In this document: in pieces, positions 36,380 through 46,900 of the stretch
How the letters are laid out: each line of letters opens with the position of its first letter
Position numbering within the stretch: position 1 is the stretch's first letter
Source: Pseudaminobacter soli (ex Li et al. 2025)
Lineage (GTDB): Bacteria > Pseudomonadota > Alphaproteobacteria > Rhizobiales > Rhizobiaceae
DNA length: 64,000 nt
Assembly (NCBI RefSeq): GCF_003012705.1
Contig: NZ_PXYL01000008.1
Location: forward strand, 1-64,000
Reading direction: 5' to 3'
The notes under the pieces: model-generated
Database searches by the model: none
What the model was told of the DNA's origin: nothing
What the model saw: only the letters and a program-made list of their open reading frames with translations
Position numbers and translations under genes: made by a program

Positions 36380-37090
36380 TTACCGCATCGCCGCCGCCTG
36401 CGCATGCAGGCGTAAAAGTGCCACCAGCCGGTCGGCCTCGGTGGCGGCAGCGTCCTCGTCGCGCGCGAGAATGGCGCGGATGAGGGCGACATGGTTGCCG
36501 GCCGCCTCTGCCAGCCCCGTGCCGCTCCGGAAGCGGAACCAGAAGCGGCGGCCGTGGGTCTGCAGCGGCGCCACCAGCCGTGCGGCGAACTGGTTGTCGG
36601 CAGCCAGCGCCATCACTTCGTCCAGCGACTTGTCGGCATCCAGATAGCCCAGCACATCGTTGCTCAGCACCGCATCGTGCATGGCGATGGCGGTGGCCTG
36701 GAAGCGCGGGGCGAGATCGGGCGTGACGAAGCGCGCGGCCGAGCGGGCCAAAATCACCTCCACGCCGCGCCGCGCATCGAGCACGCGCAGCCAGTCGGCG
36801 GCATGCAGCGGCGTGATCTCAAGACCCGTGCGCGCGCGCACCAGGATTAGCCCTTCCCAGGCCAGCCGCTGGATCGCTTCCCGCACCGGCGTGCGGCCGA
36901 GGCGCAGCTTCTCGATCAGCGCGCGCTCGGTGGTGACACTGCCGGGAGCCAGCTCCAGCGTGACGATCATTTTTTCGAGCGCGCGATGGGCCTTCGCGCT
37001 GACCGATTCAGCTGTGTCCCTGCGGTCGGTTTCGATCTCAGCAGTGTTCAAGATATGCGCGTTCCGGTTGATGGCCGGTTGATATATCAA
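36380..37090 (-). CDS. GntR-family regulator with FCD-type ligand domain
   Basis: Up to 236 aa. GntR winged helix at about 30-95 (LAPGSVTTERALIEKLRLGR, TPVREAIQRLAWEGL). An all-helical FCD ligand domain follows (about 110-230; LRVLDARRGVEVILARSAAR, MHDAVLSNDVLGYLDADKSLDE, GNHVALIRAI). The start is uncertain: TTG 37090 reads MIYQPAINRN and overlaps a palindrome; there is no strong ribosome-binding site, and starts further inside are possible. It is convergent with mmsA. Targets are unknown. Confidence 0.9.
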   Translation of the reverse strand: MIYQPAINRNAHILNTAEIETDRRDTAESVSAKAHRALEKMIVTLELAPGSVTTERALIEKLRLGRTPVREAIQRLAWEGLILVRARTGLEITPLHAADWLRVLDARRGVEVILARSAARFVTPDLAPRFQATAIAMHDAVLSNDVLGYLDADKSLDEVMALAADNQFAARLVAPLQTHGRRFWFRFRSGTGLAEAAGNHVALIRAILARDEDAAATEADRLVALLRLHAQAAAMR

Positions 37091-37146
37091 CTGGCGTACC
37101 CGATAAAAAGCAGGAATTTCAGCTAGATATATCCGTGATATATCAG
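37078..37146. promoter_or_regulatory. cluster of GATATATC palindromes, GntR operator
   Basis: GTTGATATATCAAC (37078-37091) is a perfect 14-bp palindrome over the start of the GntR gene. TGATATATCA (37137-37146) is a perfect 10-bp palindrome, and an AGATATATCC half-site copy lies near 37125. Three copies in 70 bp, directly upstream of a GntR/FCD regulator, strongly suggest its own operator. Confidence 0.75.
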
Positions 37147-37945
37147 GTCGCGCCTAGTGGGTTGCTTAGCCAGGACGGCTCCGCTGGCGACCGAGCCCGT
37201 CCAGCCCACGCTTCAGGTTGCCCTGGTGACGCGCTAGCTCTCGTTCCCAACGCACTGTTCTGCCGCCATGCCGCTGGGGTCGGCCTGTGCGTCCGCAGCG
37301 TGGCCGAGCTTAGGATATTAGACGTCCGCCTAATATTTCACGCTCCGGGGCGATGCTAAGGAAGCGCGGTAGTTCGTGCCGAAGCTCGATGCTGCGGGCG
37401 GCGACGATGCCCTCCTGCCGACGATCGGGTGGGCTTCGGCGATCGACCTTTCGTCAACTTCGGTGCAGCGTTTCTGGGGAGAACAAAAACATGGCTGAAC
37501 AAATCCTCGCCAGCATAAGGCAGAGACCGGGGGCGAGCGGCCAAGCCGGCTATCGTTCCGCGGATCGGCGTCCGGGCACGAACGACGGTGTCTGCCTACG
37601 GATTCGTGGTGGCCTAACGGAGGAGAAGGGGCTGCAGCATTGCGGAAACGAGCTGTCGCATTTTGCGCAATAAGCTGTCGCGAAATGAGTTTGCTGCGCA
37701 CGATTTTGCGATATAATGAAAAACTGACTCAAAATTCTGCAAGGACATTGCGTTAGGCCAATGCTAGCTTCCGCGATAGTCCAGCGAGCTCGTTCGAAGA
37801 AATGGCAGCGTGGGCGCGTGGTTGAAGTCTCCCGTCCGGTCAAAAGAATTGACGTTACAATCCGGACTCGAGACGATACCACTAGGGGAAATACCAACAA
37901 ACGGAATGCGTCCATAAGGCGACATTCCAGGGGAGCCGCTTATAC
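37147..37945. other. long region without a convincing gene
   Basis: About 800 bp. A 60-codon frame from ATG 37491 (MAEQILASIRQRPGAS) has GGGGAGAAC before it but no recognisable family. An opposite-strand frame (37330-37701) looks like noise. ATATTAG-N8-CTAATAT (37315-37336) is a perfect inverted repeat. The stretch may be a decayed gene plus the long leader and promoter of livH. Confidence 0.35.
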
Positions 37946-38848
37946 ATGGAATATTTCATCCAGCAGCTTATCAACGGGCTGACGCTGGGATCGATCTATG
38001 GCCTGATTGCTATCGGCTATACGATGGTCTACGGCATTATCGGCATGATCAACTTCGCCCATGGCGATATCTTCATGGTCGGTGCTTTCACCGCGCTGAT
38101 AGTGTTCCTCATCCTGGTAGGCCTGTTCTACTCGGTGCCGGTGGTCGTCGCCCTGCTGATCATGATGATCGTGGCGATGCTGCTCACCAGCCTCTACAAC
38201 TGGACCATCGAAAAGGTCGCCTATCGGCCCTTGCGCGGCTCCTTCCGGCTTGCCCCGTTGATTACCGCCATCGGCATGTCGATTGCGCTGTCCAACTTCG
38301 TGCAGGTCACCCAGGGCCCGCGCAACAAGCCGATCCCGCCAATGGTCAGCCAGGTCTACACGATCGACGGCATCAGCATATCGCTGAAGCAGATCATCAT
38401 CGTGGTGGTCACAAGCGCGCTGCTGGTCATCTTCTGGTATCTGGTCAACAAGACCTCGCTCGGCCGCGCGCAGCGCGCCTGTGAGCAGGACCGCAAGATG
38501 GCCGCGCTGCTCGGCATCGATGTCGACCGCACCATTTCCATCACCTTCATCATGGGCGCCAGCCTTGCCGCCGTCGCCGGCACGCTGTTCCTGATGTATT
38601 ACGGCGTCGTGGTCTTCTCCGATGGCTTCGTGCCGGGCGTCAAGGCGTTCACGGCGGCAGTCCTGGGCGGCATCGGCTCGCTCCCGGGTGCTGTGATCGG
38701 CGGCCTGCTGATCGGCTTCATCGAGTCGATGTGGTCGGCCTATTTCTCCATCGACTACAAGGACGTTGCCGCGTTCTCCATCTTGGCGATCGTGCTGATC
38801 TTCCTGCCCTCCGGCATCCTGGGCCGGCCTGAAGTGGAAAAGGTCTAG
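37946..38848 (+). CDS. livH: branched-chain amino-acid ABC transporter permease LivH
   Basis: 300 aa inner-membrane permease with about eight hydrophobic segments. It begins IQQLINGLTLGSIYGLIAIG, followed by MVYGIIGMINFAHGDIFMVG, the LivH signature. The cytoplasmic coupling loop has RAQRACEQDRKMAALLGI. First of the livH-livM-livG-livF operon, with livM after 4 bp. CCAGGGGAGCC lies before ATG 37946. It forms the channel with LivM for leucine, isoleucine and valine, or related amides and amino acids. Confidence 0.95.
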   Translation: MEYFIQQLINGLTLGSIYGLIAIGYTMVYGIIGMINFAHGDIFMVGAFTALIVFLILVGLFYSVPVVVALLIMMIVAMLLTSLYNWTIEKVAYRPLRGSFRLAPLITAIGMSIALSNFVQVTQGPRNKPIPPMVSQVYTIDGISISLKQIIIVVVTSALLVIFWYLVNKTSLGRAQRACEQDRKMAALLGIDVDRTISITFIMGASLAAVAGTLFLMYYGVVVFSDGFVPGVKAFTAAVLGGIGSLPGAVIGGLLIGFIESMWSAYFSIDYKDVAAFSILAIVLIFLPSGILGRPEVEKV

Positions 38849-38852
38849 GATC

Positions 38853-40247
38853 ATGGCTGAAGCTGTTTCCGCGAGCCGGGCCGAGAAAATCGAGAGCCCG
38901 TTCCCGAATGCCATTCGTCAGGCCATCTATGCCGGCCTGGTGTCCTTCGGTCTCTTCGTCTTGCTGATCGGTCTCAGGACCGACCAGAACATTCACAATG
39001 AGCTGATCCTGGTCCAGCGTTGGGGGCTGCTTGCGATCGTGGTGGGCATCACCATGGCCGGCCGCTTCCTTTTCGTGGCCTTCGCGCAGCCGGCGCTTGC
39101 ACGGCGCAAGGCCGAAAAGAGCCGCACGGCGCACGTCGAGGTCGAGAAGGGTTTTGTCCGCCGCAACTTCAATTCCATCGCCATCGCGCTACTGTTCATC
39201 TATCCGGTGGTGATGGTCCTGGCCTTCGGTTTCCAGGGCTCGCTCAAGTGGGTCGACAATTTCGGCATCCAGATCCTGATCTACGTTATGCTGGCCTGGG
39301 GGTTGAACATCGTCGTCGGCCTCGCCGGCCTGCTCGACCTCGGTTACGTCGCCTTCTACGCGGTGGGCGCCTATGCCTACGCGCTGCTTGGCACGCATTT
39401 CGGCTGGTCGTTCTGGATCCTGCTGCCGGTGGCCGGCATCATGTCGGCCTTTTGGGGCGTCATCCTCGGTTTCCCGGTGCTGCGCCTGCGCGGCGACTAT
39501 CTGGCGATCGTCACGCTTGCCTTCGGTGAGATCATCCGCCTGGTGCTGATCAACTGGCGCGACGTGACCAACGGCTCGGCCGGCGTCTCCGGCATTCCCA
39601 AGGTCAGCTTCTTCGGCTTGATATCGTTCAACGTCAGCGACCCGAACTACATCGCCAAGGTGCTGAACATCGCTCAGTCGGGCGCCTACTATAAGATCTT
39701 CCTCTACTACCTGATCCTGCTGCTCGCGCTGCTCACCGCATTCGTCACCATCCGGCTGCGCCGCATGCCGCTCGGTCGCGCGTGGGAAGCACTGCGCGAG
39801 GACGAGATCGCCTGCCGCTCGCTCGGCATCAACACCACCACCACCAAGCTCACCGCCTTTGCCACGGGCGCCATGTTCGGCGGCTTCGCCGGCTCCTTCT
39901 TCGCGGCGCGGCAAGGCTTCGTCAGCCCCGAATCCTTCGTCTTCCTGGAATCGGCTATGATCCTGGCCATCGTGGTGCTCGGCGGCATGGGCTCGCTCCC
40001 TGGCATCGCGGTTGCGGCCGTGGTGATGATCGGCGGCACCGAGATGCTGCGCGAAATGGAGTTCCTGAAATACATTTTCGGACCCGATTTCACGCCTGAG
40101 CTCTACCGCATGCTGCTGTTCGGCCTGGCGATGGTGCTCGTGATGCTGTGGAAGCCACGCGGCTTCGTCGGCAGTCGAGAACCCACCGCATTCCTGCATA
40201 AACGAAAAGCCGTCTCGGCCTCCTTCACCAAGGAAGGGCACGGCTGA
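38853..40247 (+). CDS. livM: branched-chain amino-acid ABC transporter permease LivM
   Basis: 464 aa. An N-terminal part with two extra helices (about 20-95) precedes the core permease (about 110-440): WGLNIVVGLAGLLDLGYVAF, LRGDYLAIVTLAFGEIIRL, and the EAA-type loop GRAWEALREDEIACRSLGIN. The long N-terminus and C-terminal extension (FLHKRKAVSASFTKEG) are typical of rhizobial and gamma-proteobacterial LivM. It overlaps livG by one base (TGATG). Confidence 0.95.
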   Translation: MAEAVSASRAEKIESPFPNAIRQAIYAGLVSFGLFVLLIGLRTDQNIHNELILVQRWGLLAIVVGITMAGRFLFVAFAQPALARRKAEKSRTAHVEVEKGFVRRNFNSIAIALLFIYPVVMVLAFGFQGSLKWVDNFGIQILIYVMLAWGLNIVVGLAGLLDLGYVAFYAVGAYAYALLGTHFGWSFWILLPVAGIMSAFWGVILGFPVLRLRGDYLAIVTLAFGEIIRLVLINWRDVTNGSAGVSGIPKVSFFGLISFNVSDPNYIAKVLNIAQSGAYYKIFLYYLILLLALLTAFVTIRLRRMPLGRAWEALREDEIACRSLGINTTTTKLTAFATGAMFGGFAGSFFAARQGFVSPESFVFLESAMILAIVVLGGMGSLPGIAVAAVVMIGGTEMLREMEFLKYIFGPDFTPELYRMLLFGLAMVLVMLWKPRGFVGSREPTAFLHKRKAVSASFTKEGHG

Positions 40248-41362
40248 TGCTTACAGGACCCAACATGGACAAGCCGATCCTTTCGGTAGAGCATCTTTCG
40301 ATGAAGTTCGGCGGCCTGGTCGCCATTGGCGACCTGTCCTTCCAGGCCAGGCGCGGCGAGATCACCGCGCTCATCGGCCCGAACGGCGCAGGCAAGACCA
40401 CCGTCTTCAACTGCATTACCGGCTTCTACAAGCCGTCTGAAGGCATGATCAAAATGAACGGGCGTGGCGGCCAGGAATTCCTGCTCGAGCGCATGCCCGA
40501 CTTCCGCATCACGGCGCACGCCAAGGTGGCGCGTACCTTCCAGAACATCCGCCTTTTCTCGGGCATGACCCTGCTCGAGAACCTGCTGGTGGCGCAGCAC
40601 AACAAGCTGATGCACGCATCCGGCTTCACCGTGCTCGGCCTGCTGGGCATCGGCGGATACCGCAAGGCCTCCGCGGAGTCGATCGACCTGGCCAAGCACT
40701 GGCTGGAGAAGATCGATCTCATCCACCGGGCGGACGACCCGGCCGGCGACCTGCCCTATGGTGCGCAGCGGCGTCTCGAGATCGCGCGGGCCATGTGCAC
40801 CGACCCCGAGCTTTTGTGCCTCGATGAACCGGCCGCCGGCCTCAATCCGAAGGAGTCGCTGCATCTCAACCAGCTGCTCAACGACATCAAGGAGAACACC
40901 GGCACCTCGATCCTGCTGATCGAGCACGACATGTCGGTGGTGATGAAGATCTCCGACCATGTTGTGGTGCTGGAATATGGCCGCAAGATCTCCGACGGGA
41001 GCCCGGACTTGGTCAAGCACGATCCACGCGTCATCGCCGCCTATCTCGGCGTCGACGACGAGGAGGTGGTCGACGTGCTCACGGCGGTCGGAGACGAACA
41101 GGTGATCGAGGAACTCGATGCCGAGCCGGATCCGGAACATGGGCCGTCGGCATCGTCTTCGATGATGGCCGGGCCTATCAGCGATACGATTGCCCACGCC
41201 GATGAAGACGAGATCGTCAAAGTATCTCCCGGTGCCTCCAAAGCGCTCGAATATGACGAAGTGCAGGCCTTGAGCACGCGGACCGCCAAGCCCGCGGCAA
41301 AGCCTGCCGCCGGCAAGGCGCGAGCCAAGCCGGCAGGTAAGCCGAAGGGCGGGAGGAAATGA
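40247..41362 (+). CDS. livG: branched-chain amino-acid ABC transporter ATPase LivG with long tail
   Basis: 371 aa. The ATPase domain at about 1-270 has Walker A GPNGAGKTT, signature LPYGAQRRLEIARA, Walker B LLCLDEPAAGLNP and switch His in LLIEHDMSVVM. LivG proteins usually end near 255-270; here about 100 extra residues follow, first acidic (DDEEVVDVLTAVGDEQVIEE), then Ala/Lys/Pro-rich (AKPAAGKARAKPAGKPKGGR). The tail lacks a known domain. It overlaps livF by four bases (ATGA). Confidence 0.95.
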   Translation: MLTGPNMDKPILSVEHLSMKFGGLVAIGDLSFQARRGEITALIGPNGAGKTTVFNCITGFYKPSEGMIKMNGRGGQEFLLERMPDFRITAHAKVARTFQNIRLFSGMTLLENLLVAQHNKLMHASGFTVLGLLGIGGYRKASAESIDLAKHWLEKIDLIHRADDPAGDLPYGAQRRLEIARAMCTDPELLCLDEPAAGLNPKESLHLNQLLNDIKENTGTSILLIEHDMSVVMKISDHVVVLEYGRKISDGSPDLVKHDPRVIAAYLGVDDEEVVDVLTAVGDEQVIEELDAEPDPEHGPSASSSMMAGPISDTIAHADEDEIVKVSPGASKALEYDEVQALSTRTAKPAAKPAAGKARAKPAGKPKGGRK

Positions 41363-42090
41363 TGGTGGGTAAATCTCTGCTCCAGGTCGAAGGCGTCGAG
41401 ACCTATTACGGCAACATCCGCGCGCTGGCGGGCGTCAACGTCTCGGTCAATGAAGGCGAGATCGTCGCCCTCATCGGCGCCAACGGCGCCGGCAAGTCCA
41501 CGCTGATGATGACCATCTTCGGAAATCCGCGCGCCCGCACCGGCAAGATCACCTTCGGCGGCACGGACATCACGAACCTGCCGACCCATGAGATCGCCCG
41601 GCTGCGCATCGCGCAGTCGCCGGAAGGGCGGCGTATATTCCCGCGCATGACGGTGCTGGAAAACCTTCAGATGGGCGCCAGCCTCGACAATCTGAAGTAT
41701 TTCGACGAGGACGTGGAAAAGGTCTTTGAGCTCTTCCCGCGCCTTAAAGAACGCATCACCCAGCGCGGCGGCACGCTGTCGGGCGGCGAGCAACAGATGC
41801 TGTCGATCGCGCGTGCGCTGATGGCGCGGCCCAAGCTCCTGTTGCTCGACGAGCCGTCGCTAGGCTTGGCGCCGCTGATCGTCAAGCAGATCTTCGACGC
41901 CATCCGCACGCTCAACAAGACGCAAGGGCTGACGGTCTTCCTGGTCGAGCAGAACGCTTTCGGCGCGCTCCGTCTCGCCGACCGCGGCTATGTGATGGTC
42001 AACGGCAGCGTGACGATGAGCGGATCGGGTAAGCAGCTGCTTGCCGATCCGGAAGTGCGTGCGGCTTATCTCGAAGGCGGCCGGCACTAA
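41359..42090 (+). CDS. livF: branched-chain amino-acid ABC transporter ATPase LivF
   Basis: 243 aa, standard length. Walker A GANGAGKST, IAQSPEGRRIFPRMTVLENL (LivF signature), LSGGEQQMLSIARAL, LLLLDEPSLGLAP and LVEQNAFGALRLADRGYVMV. It pairs with LivG to drive transport by the LivH-LivM channel. ATG 41359 overlaps the end of livG. Confidence 0.96.
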   Translation: MMVGKSLLQVEGVETYYGNIRALAGVNVSVNEGEIVALIGANGAGKSTLMMTIFGNPRARTGKITFGGTDITNLPTHEIARLRIAQSPEGRRIFPRMTVLENLQMGASLDNLKYFDEDVEKVFELFPRLKERITQRGGTLSGGEQQMLSIARALMARPKLLLLDEPSLGLAPLIVKQIFDAIRTLNKTQGLTVFLVEQNAFGALRLADRGYVMVNGSVTMSGSGKQLLADPEVRAAYLEGGRH

Positions 42091-42178
42091 CCTGCCGACG
42101 CCAAGCCGGGCCATGTGCCGAGGCACATGGCCGAAGAGGAAGGAACAGGGTCGCAAAGGCCCGCCCGGAGGAAATGAA

Positions 42179-42526
42179 ATGCAAGGCGTTCTGTATGAGG
42201 AAGCCTCGATCTGGCAGTTCTTGTTGGTGACCTGCCTGCTCGGCGGCTGGGCGGCCTGGATGACGGGCAAGGCCTGCGCGCAGACCTGGCGCAGTTACCC
42301 AAGCCTGGTGCTCTATTTGCTGCTGCTCGGTGTAGGCGTGCGCTTTATTCATCATGCTCTTTTCGAGGGCACGATGTTCTCGCTGCACTACTATGTCATC
42401 GACACCGCCGTCCTCGTCATTCTGGGGTCGCTCGGGTTCCGATACACGCGCACCAACCAGATGGTGACACAATACAACTGGCTCTACGAAAGAGCTTCCT
42501 TGTTGAGCTGGAAGCCAAAGGCGTAA
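42179..42526 (+). CDS. DUF6867 family small membrane protein
   Basis: 115 aa from ATG 42179, six bases after CGGAGG (42166-42171). Three hydrophobic segments (QFLLVTCLLGGWAAWMTG, LVLYLLLLGVGVRFIHHALF, YYVIDTAVLVILGSLGF) predict a polytopic inner-membrane protein. The C-terminus is RTNQMVTQYNWLYERASLL. In rhizobia it regularly stands between livF and the binding-protein gene, so an accessory role in this transporter is plausible but unproven. Confidence 0.85.
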   Translation: MQGVLYEEASIWQFLLVTCLLGGWAAWMTGKACAQTWRSYPSLVLYLLLLGVGVRFIHHALFEGTMFSLHYYVIDTAVLVILGSLGFRYTRTNQMVTQYNWLYERASLLSWKPKA

Positions 42527-42663
42527 GCCCAAATGAATAGCGCCGCTTCAACTTCGAATCGGCGTGACAATAGCCGGAAAATCGGCAAACTATCTTTCTG
42601 CGATAGGGGTGGGCATCGCATGAAAGCATCATCCTCGCCTGCCCATCTAATGGGAGTGTCTCA

Positions 42664-43782
42664 ATGAAAAAATCACTGTTGTCCGCAGTTGCGCTGACTG
42701 CGATGATGGCCTTTAGCGGCAGCGCGTGGGCGGATGTTATGATGGGTGTCGCCGGCCCGATCACCGGTCCGAACGCCGCTTTTGGTGCCCAGCTCCAGAA
42801 GGGTGCCGAGCAGGCCGCTGCCGACATCAACGCTGCTGGCGGCATCAATGGCGAAAAGATCAAGATCTCCGTCGGCGACGACGTCTCCGACCCGAAGCAG
42901 GGCATCTCGGTCGCCAACAAGTTCGTCGCTGATGGCGTCAAGTTCGTCGTCGGCCACTTCAACTCGGGCGTTTCGATCCCGGCTTCGGAAGTCTATGCCG
43001 AAAACGGCATTCTCGAAGTGACGCCGGCTGCGACCAACCCGGTCTTCACCGAACGCGGTCTGTGGAACACCTTCCGCACCTGCGGCCGCGACGACCAGCA
43101 GGGCCAGGTTGCCGGCGCCTACATCGCCAACCACTTCCCCGACGCAAAGGTCGCCGTCATCCACGACAAGACGCCTTATGGTCAGGGCCTTGCCGACGAG
43201 ACCAAGAAGGCTCTGAACGCGGCCGGCAAGAAGGAAGTCATGTACGAAGGCATCAATGTCGGCGACAAGGACTTCTCGGCTCTGATCGCCAAGATGAAGG
43301 AAGCCGGCGTTACCATGATCTACTGGGGCGGCTTGCACACCGAAGCCGGTCTGATCATCCGCCAGTCGGCTGACCAGGGCCTGAAGGCTCCGCTGTTCTC
43401 GGGCGATGGCATCGTGTCGAACGAACTCGCCTCGATCGCGGGTGACGCCGTTGCCGGCACCTACAACACCTTCGGTCCGGATCCGCGCAACAACCCGAAC
43501 GCGAAGGACGTGGTGGAGAAGTTCCGTGCCTCTGGCTTCGAGCCGGAAGCCTACACGCTCTACTCCTACGCTGCCACGCAGGTGATTGCGCAGGCTGCGG
43601 CTGCTGCCGGCTCCAACGACCCGCAGGAAGTCGCCAAGGCGATCAAGGCGAAGGGCCCGTTCAAGACGGTTCTGGGCGAGCTGTCCTTCAACGACAAGGG
43701 CGACCGTACGGACGCCGACTATGTCGTCTACCAGTGGAAGAAGGGCGACGACGGCAAGTACAACTACTTCCAGATCAACTAA
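42664..43782 (+). CDS. livJ: branched-chain amino-acid ABC transporter periplasmic binding protein
   Basis: 372 aa. Signal peptide [20 protein letters not shown], cut near AWA-DVM. The mature protein starts [20 protein letters not shown], the class I periplasmic-binding fold of LivJ/LivK, with [51 protein letters not shown] and a C-terminal [19 protein letters not shown]. It delivers ligand to LivHM. A strong terminator follows. Confidence 0.95.
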   Translation: MKKSLLSAVALTAMMAFSGSAWADVMMGVAGPITGPNAAFGAQLQKGAEQAAADINAAGGINGEKIKISVGDDVSDPKQGISVANKFVADGVKFVVGHFNSGVSIPASEVYAENGILEVTPAATNPVFTERGLWNTFRTCGRDDQQGQVAGAYIANHFPDAKVAVIHDKTPYGQGLADETKKALNAAGKKEVMYEGINVGDKDFSALIAKMKEAGVTMIYWGGLHTEAGLIIRQSADQGLKAPLFSGDGIVSNELASIAGDAVAGTYNTFGPDPRNNPNAKDVVEKFRASGFEPEAYTLYSYAATQVIAQAAAAAGSNDPQEVAKAIKAKGPFKTVLGELSFNDKGDRTDADYVVYQWKKGDDGKYNYFQIN

Positions 43783-43810
43783 CGGTCGACCGGAAGTTCT
43801 TGGCTCAAGG

Positions 43811-43845
43811 AAATGCCCGGCGCGCTTGCGCCGGGCATTTTTGTT
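43811..43845 (+). terminator. rho-independent terminator of the liv cluster
   Basis: AAATGCCCGGCGC, loop GCTT, GCGCCGGGCATTT, then TTGTTT: a perfect 13-bp stem 29 bp after the livJ stop. Confidence 0.93.
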
Positions 43846-43963
43846 TGTCGGCAACGATGTCTCGGACCGATAAAACACTGTCGCGATTTGTGTTTGCACT
43901 GCAGCATTTCCAGGGTTAATGACGACGGGCGACCTTCCTCTCCTAACGTAAGCGAGACCGTCC

Positions 43964-46900
43964 TTGCCCATCAGCAAAATCCTCGTCGCCAACCGTTCCG
44001 AAATCGCTATCCGCGTGTTTCGCGCCGCCAATGAGCTGGGGCTCAAAACCGTGGCGATCTGGGCCGAGGAGGACAAATATTCGCTGCATCGGTTCAAAGC
44101 CGACGAATCCTACCAGGTCGGCCGCGGCCCGCATCTGACCCGCGACCTCGGGCCGATCGAAAGCTACCTGTCGATCGACGAGGTGCTGCGCGTTGCCAGG
44201 CTCTCGGGCGCCGATGCCATCCATCCGGGCTACGGGCTGTTGTCCGAAAGCCCCGAATTCGCCGAAGCCTGCGCCGCGGCCGGCATCACCTTCATCGGCC
44301 CCAAGCCCGAGACCATGCGGCGGCTGGGCAACAAGGTGGCCGCCCGCAATCTCGCCATCGAGGTCGGCGTGCCGGTGGTGCCCGCCACCGAACCGCTGCC
44401 GGACGACATCGAAGAGGTCAAGAAGCTGGCGGCAGGGATCGGCTATCCGGTCATGCTCAAGGCGTCGTGGGGCGGCGGCGGACGCGGCATGCGCGCCATC
44501 CGCTCCGAGGCCGAGCTTGCCCGCGAGGTGATGGAAGGCAAGCGCGAGGCCAAGGCCGCCTTCGGCAAGGACGAGGTCTATCTCGAAAAGCTGATCGAGC
44601 GCGCCCGCCATGTCGAGGTGCAGGTGCTGGGTGATACGCACGGCAATGCCGTGCACCTGTTCGAGCGCGACTGCTCCATCCAGCGCCGCAACCAGAAGGT
44701 GGTCGAGCGCGCGCCAGCGCCGTATCTCGGCGACGCGCTGCGCCAGGAACTGTGCGGTTATGCGCTGCAGCTCGCCAGGGAGACCAGCTATATCGGCGCC
44801 GGCACGGTCGAGTTCCTGCAGGATGCCGACACCGGCAAGTTCTACTTCATCGAGGTCAATCCGCGCATCCAGGTCGAGCACACCGTCACCGAGGAGGTGA
44901 CCGGCATCGACATCGTCAAGGCGCAGATCCACATCCTCGACGGCTTTGCCATCGGCACGCCGGAGTCGGGCGTGCCGGCACAGGCCGACATCCGGCTGAA
45001 CGGCCATGCCCTGCAGTGCCGCATCACCACGGAAGACCCGGAGCACAATTTCATCCCCGACTATGGCCGCATCACCGCCTATCGCGGCGCGACCGGCTTC
45101 GGCATTCGGCTCGACGGCGGCACCGCCTATTCCGGCGCGGTGATCACGCGCTTCTATGATCCGCTGCTCGAGAAGGTGACCGCCTGGGCGCCGACGCCCG
45201 GCGAGGCGATCGCGCGCATGCACCGCGCCTTGCGTGAGTTCCGCATTCGTGGCGTTGCGACCAATCTCACCTTCCTCGAAGCCATCATCACGCACCCGGC
45301 CTTCCAGGCGAACGCGTACACGACGAAGTTCATCGACACGACGCCGGAGCTGTTTGCCCAGGTGAAGCGGCAGGACCGCGCCACCAAGCTGCTCAATTAT
45401 CTCGCCGACGTGACGGTCAACGGCCATCCCGAAACGCGCGGCCGCGCGCAGCCCGATCCGGAGGCAGCCGCGCCGGTCATTCCTTGGTTCACCGGGCCTG
45501 TGCCGAATGGCAGCAAGCAGCGTTTCGATGCGCTGGGCCCGCAGAAATTCGCCGCCTGGATGCGCGAGCAGAAAGAGGTGCTCGTCACCGACACCACGAT
45601 GCGCGACGCGCACCAGTCGCTCTTGGCGACGCGCGTGCGCACCTATGACATCGCCCGCATCGCCGGCACCTATGCGCGGGCCTTGCCGCAGCTTCTGTCA
45701 CTCGAATGCTGGGGCGGGGCGACCTTTGACGTGGCCATGCGCTTCCTGACCGAAGATCCGTGGGAGCGCCTGTCGCGCGTGCGGGAGGCCGCGCCCAACA
45801 TCCTGCTGCAGATGCTGCTGCGCGGCGCCAATGGCGTCGGCTACACCAACTATCCCGACAATGTCGTGAAGCATTTCGTCAAGCAGGCAGCCGCCGGCGG
45901 CATCGACCTGTTCCGCGTCTTCGACTGCCTGAACTGGGTCGAGAACATGCGCGTCGCCATGGACGCGGTGGTGGCCGAGGGCAAGCTCTGCGAAGCGGCG
46001 ATCTGCTACACCGGCGACATCCTCGATCCGGCGCGGGCCAAGTACGACCTGAAATACTATGTCGGTCTCGCCAAGGAACTGGAGGCGGCCGGCGCGCATA
46101 TCATCGCGGTCAAGGACATGGCCGGCCTGCTGAAGCCGGGTGCGGCGCGCGTGCTGTTCAAGGCGCTGCGCGAGGCGACCGACCTGCCGATCCATTTCCA
46201 CACCCACGACACGTCGGGCCTGTCGGCCGCCACCGTGCTGGCCGCGGTGGAAAGCGGCGTCGACGCGGTCGATGCGGCGATGGACGCGTTTTCCGGCAAC
46301 ACCTCGCAGCCCTGTCTCGGTTCCATCGTCGAGGCGCTGAAGGGCGATGCGCGCGACCCGGGCCTCGACACGGAATGGATCCGCCGCATCTCGTTCTACT
46401 GGGAGGCGGTGCGCAACCAGTATGCGGCCTTCGAAAGCGACCTCAAGGGTCCGGCCTCGGAGGTCTATCTGCACGAGATGCCGGGCGGCCAGTTCACCAA
46501 TCTCAAGGAGCAGGCGCGTTCGCTCGGCCTCGAGACCCGCTGGCATGAAGTTGCGCAGGCCTATCACGACGTGAACCTGATGTTCGGCGACATCGTCAAA
46601 GTCACGCCGTCGTCCAAGGTGGTCGGCGACATGGCGCTGATGATGGTGAGCCAGGATCTCACCGTCGCCGATGTCGAGAACCCGGACAAGGACATCGCCT
46701 TCCCCGATTCGGTGGTGTCGATGCTGCGCGGCGATCTCGGTCAGTCGCCGGGCGGCTGGCCGGCGGCGCTGCAGAAGAAGGCGCTGAAGGGCGAAAAGCC
46801 GATCACCGTCCGCCCCGGCTCGCTCTTGAAGCCCGCCGACCTCAAGGCAAACCGCAAGGAGATCGAGGACAAACTCGGCCGCGCGCTGAGCGAATTCGAA

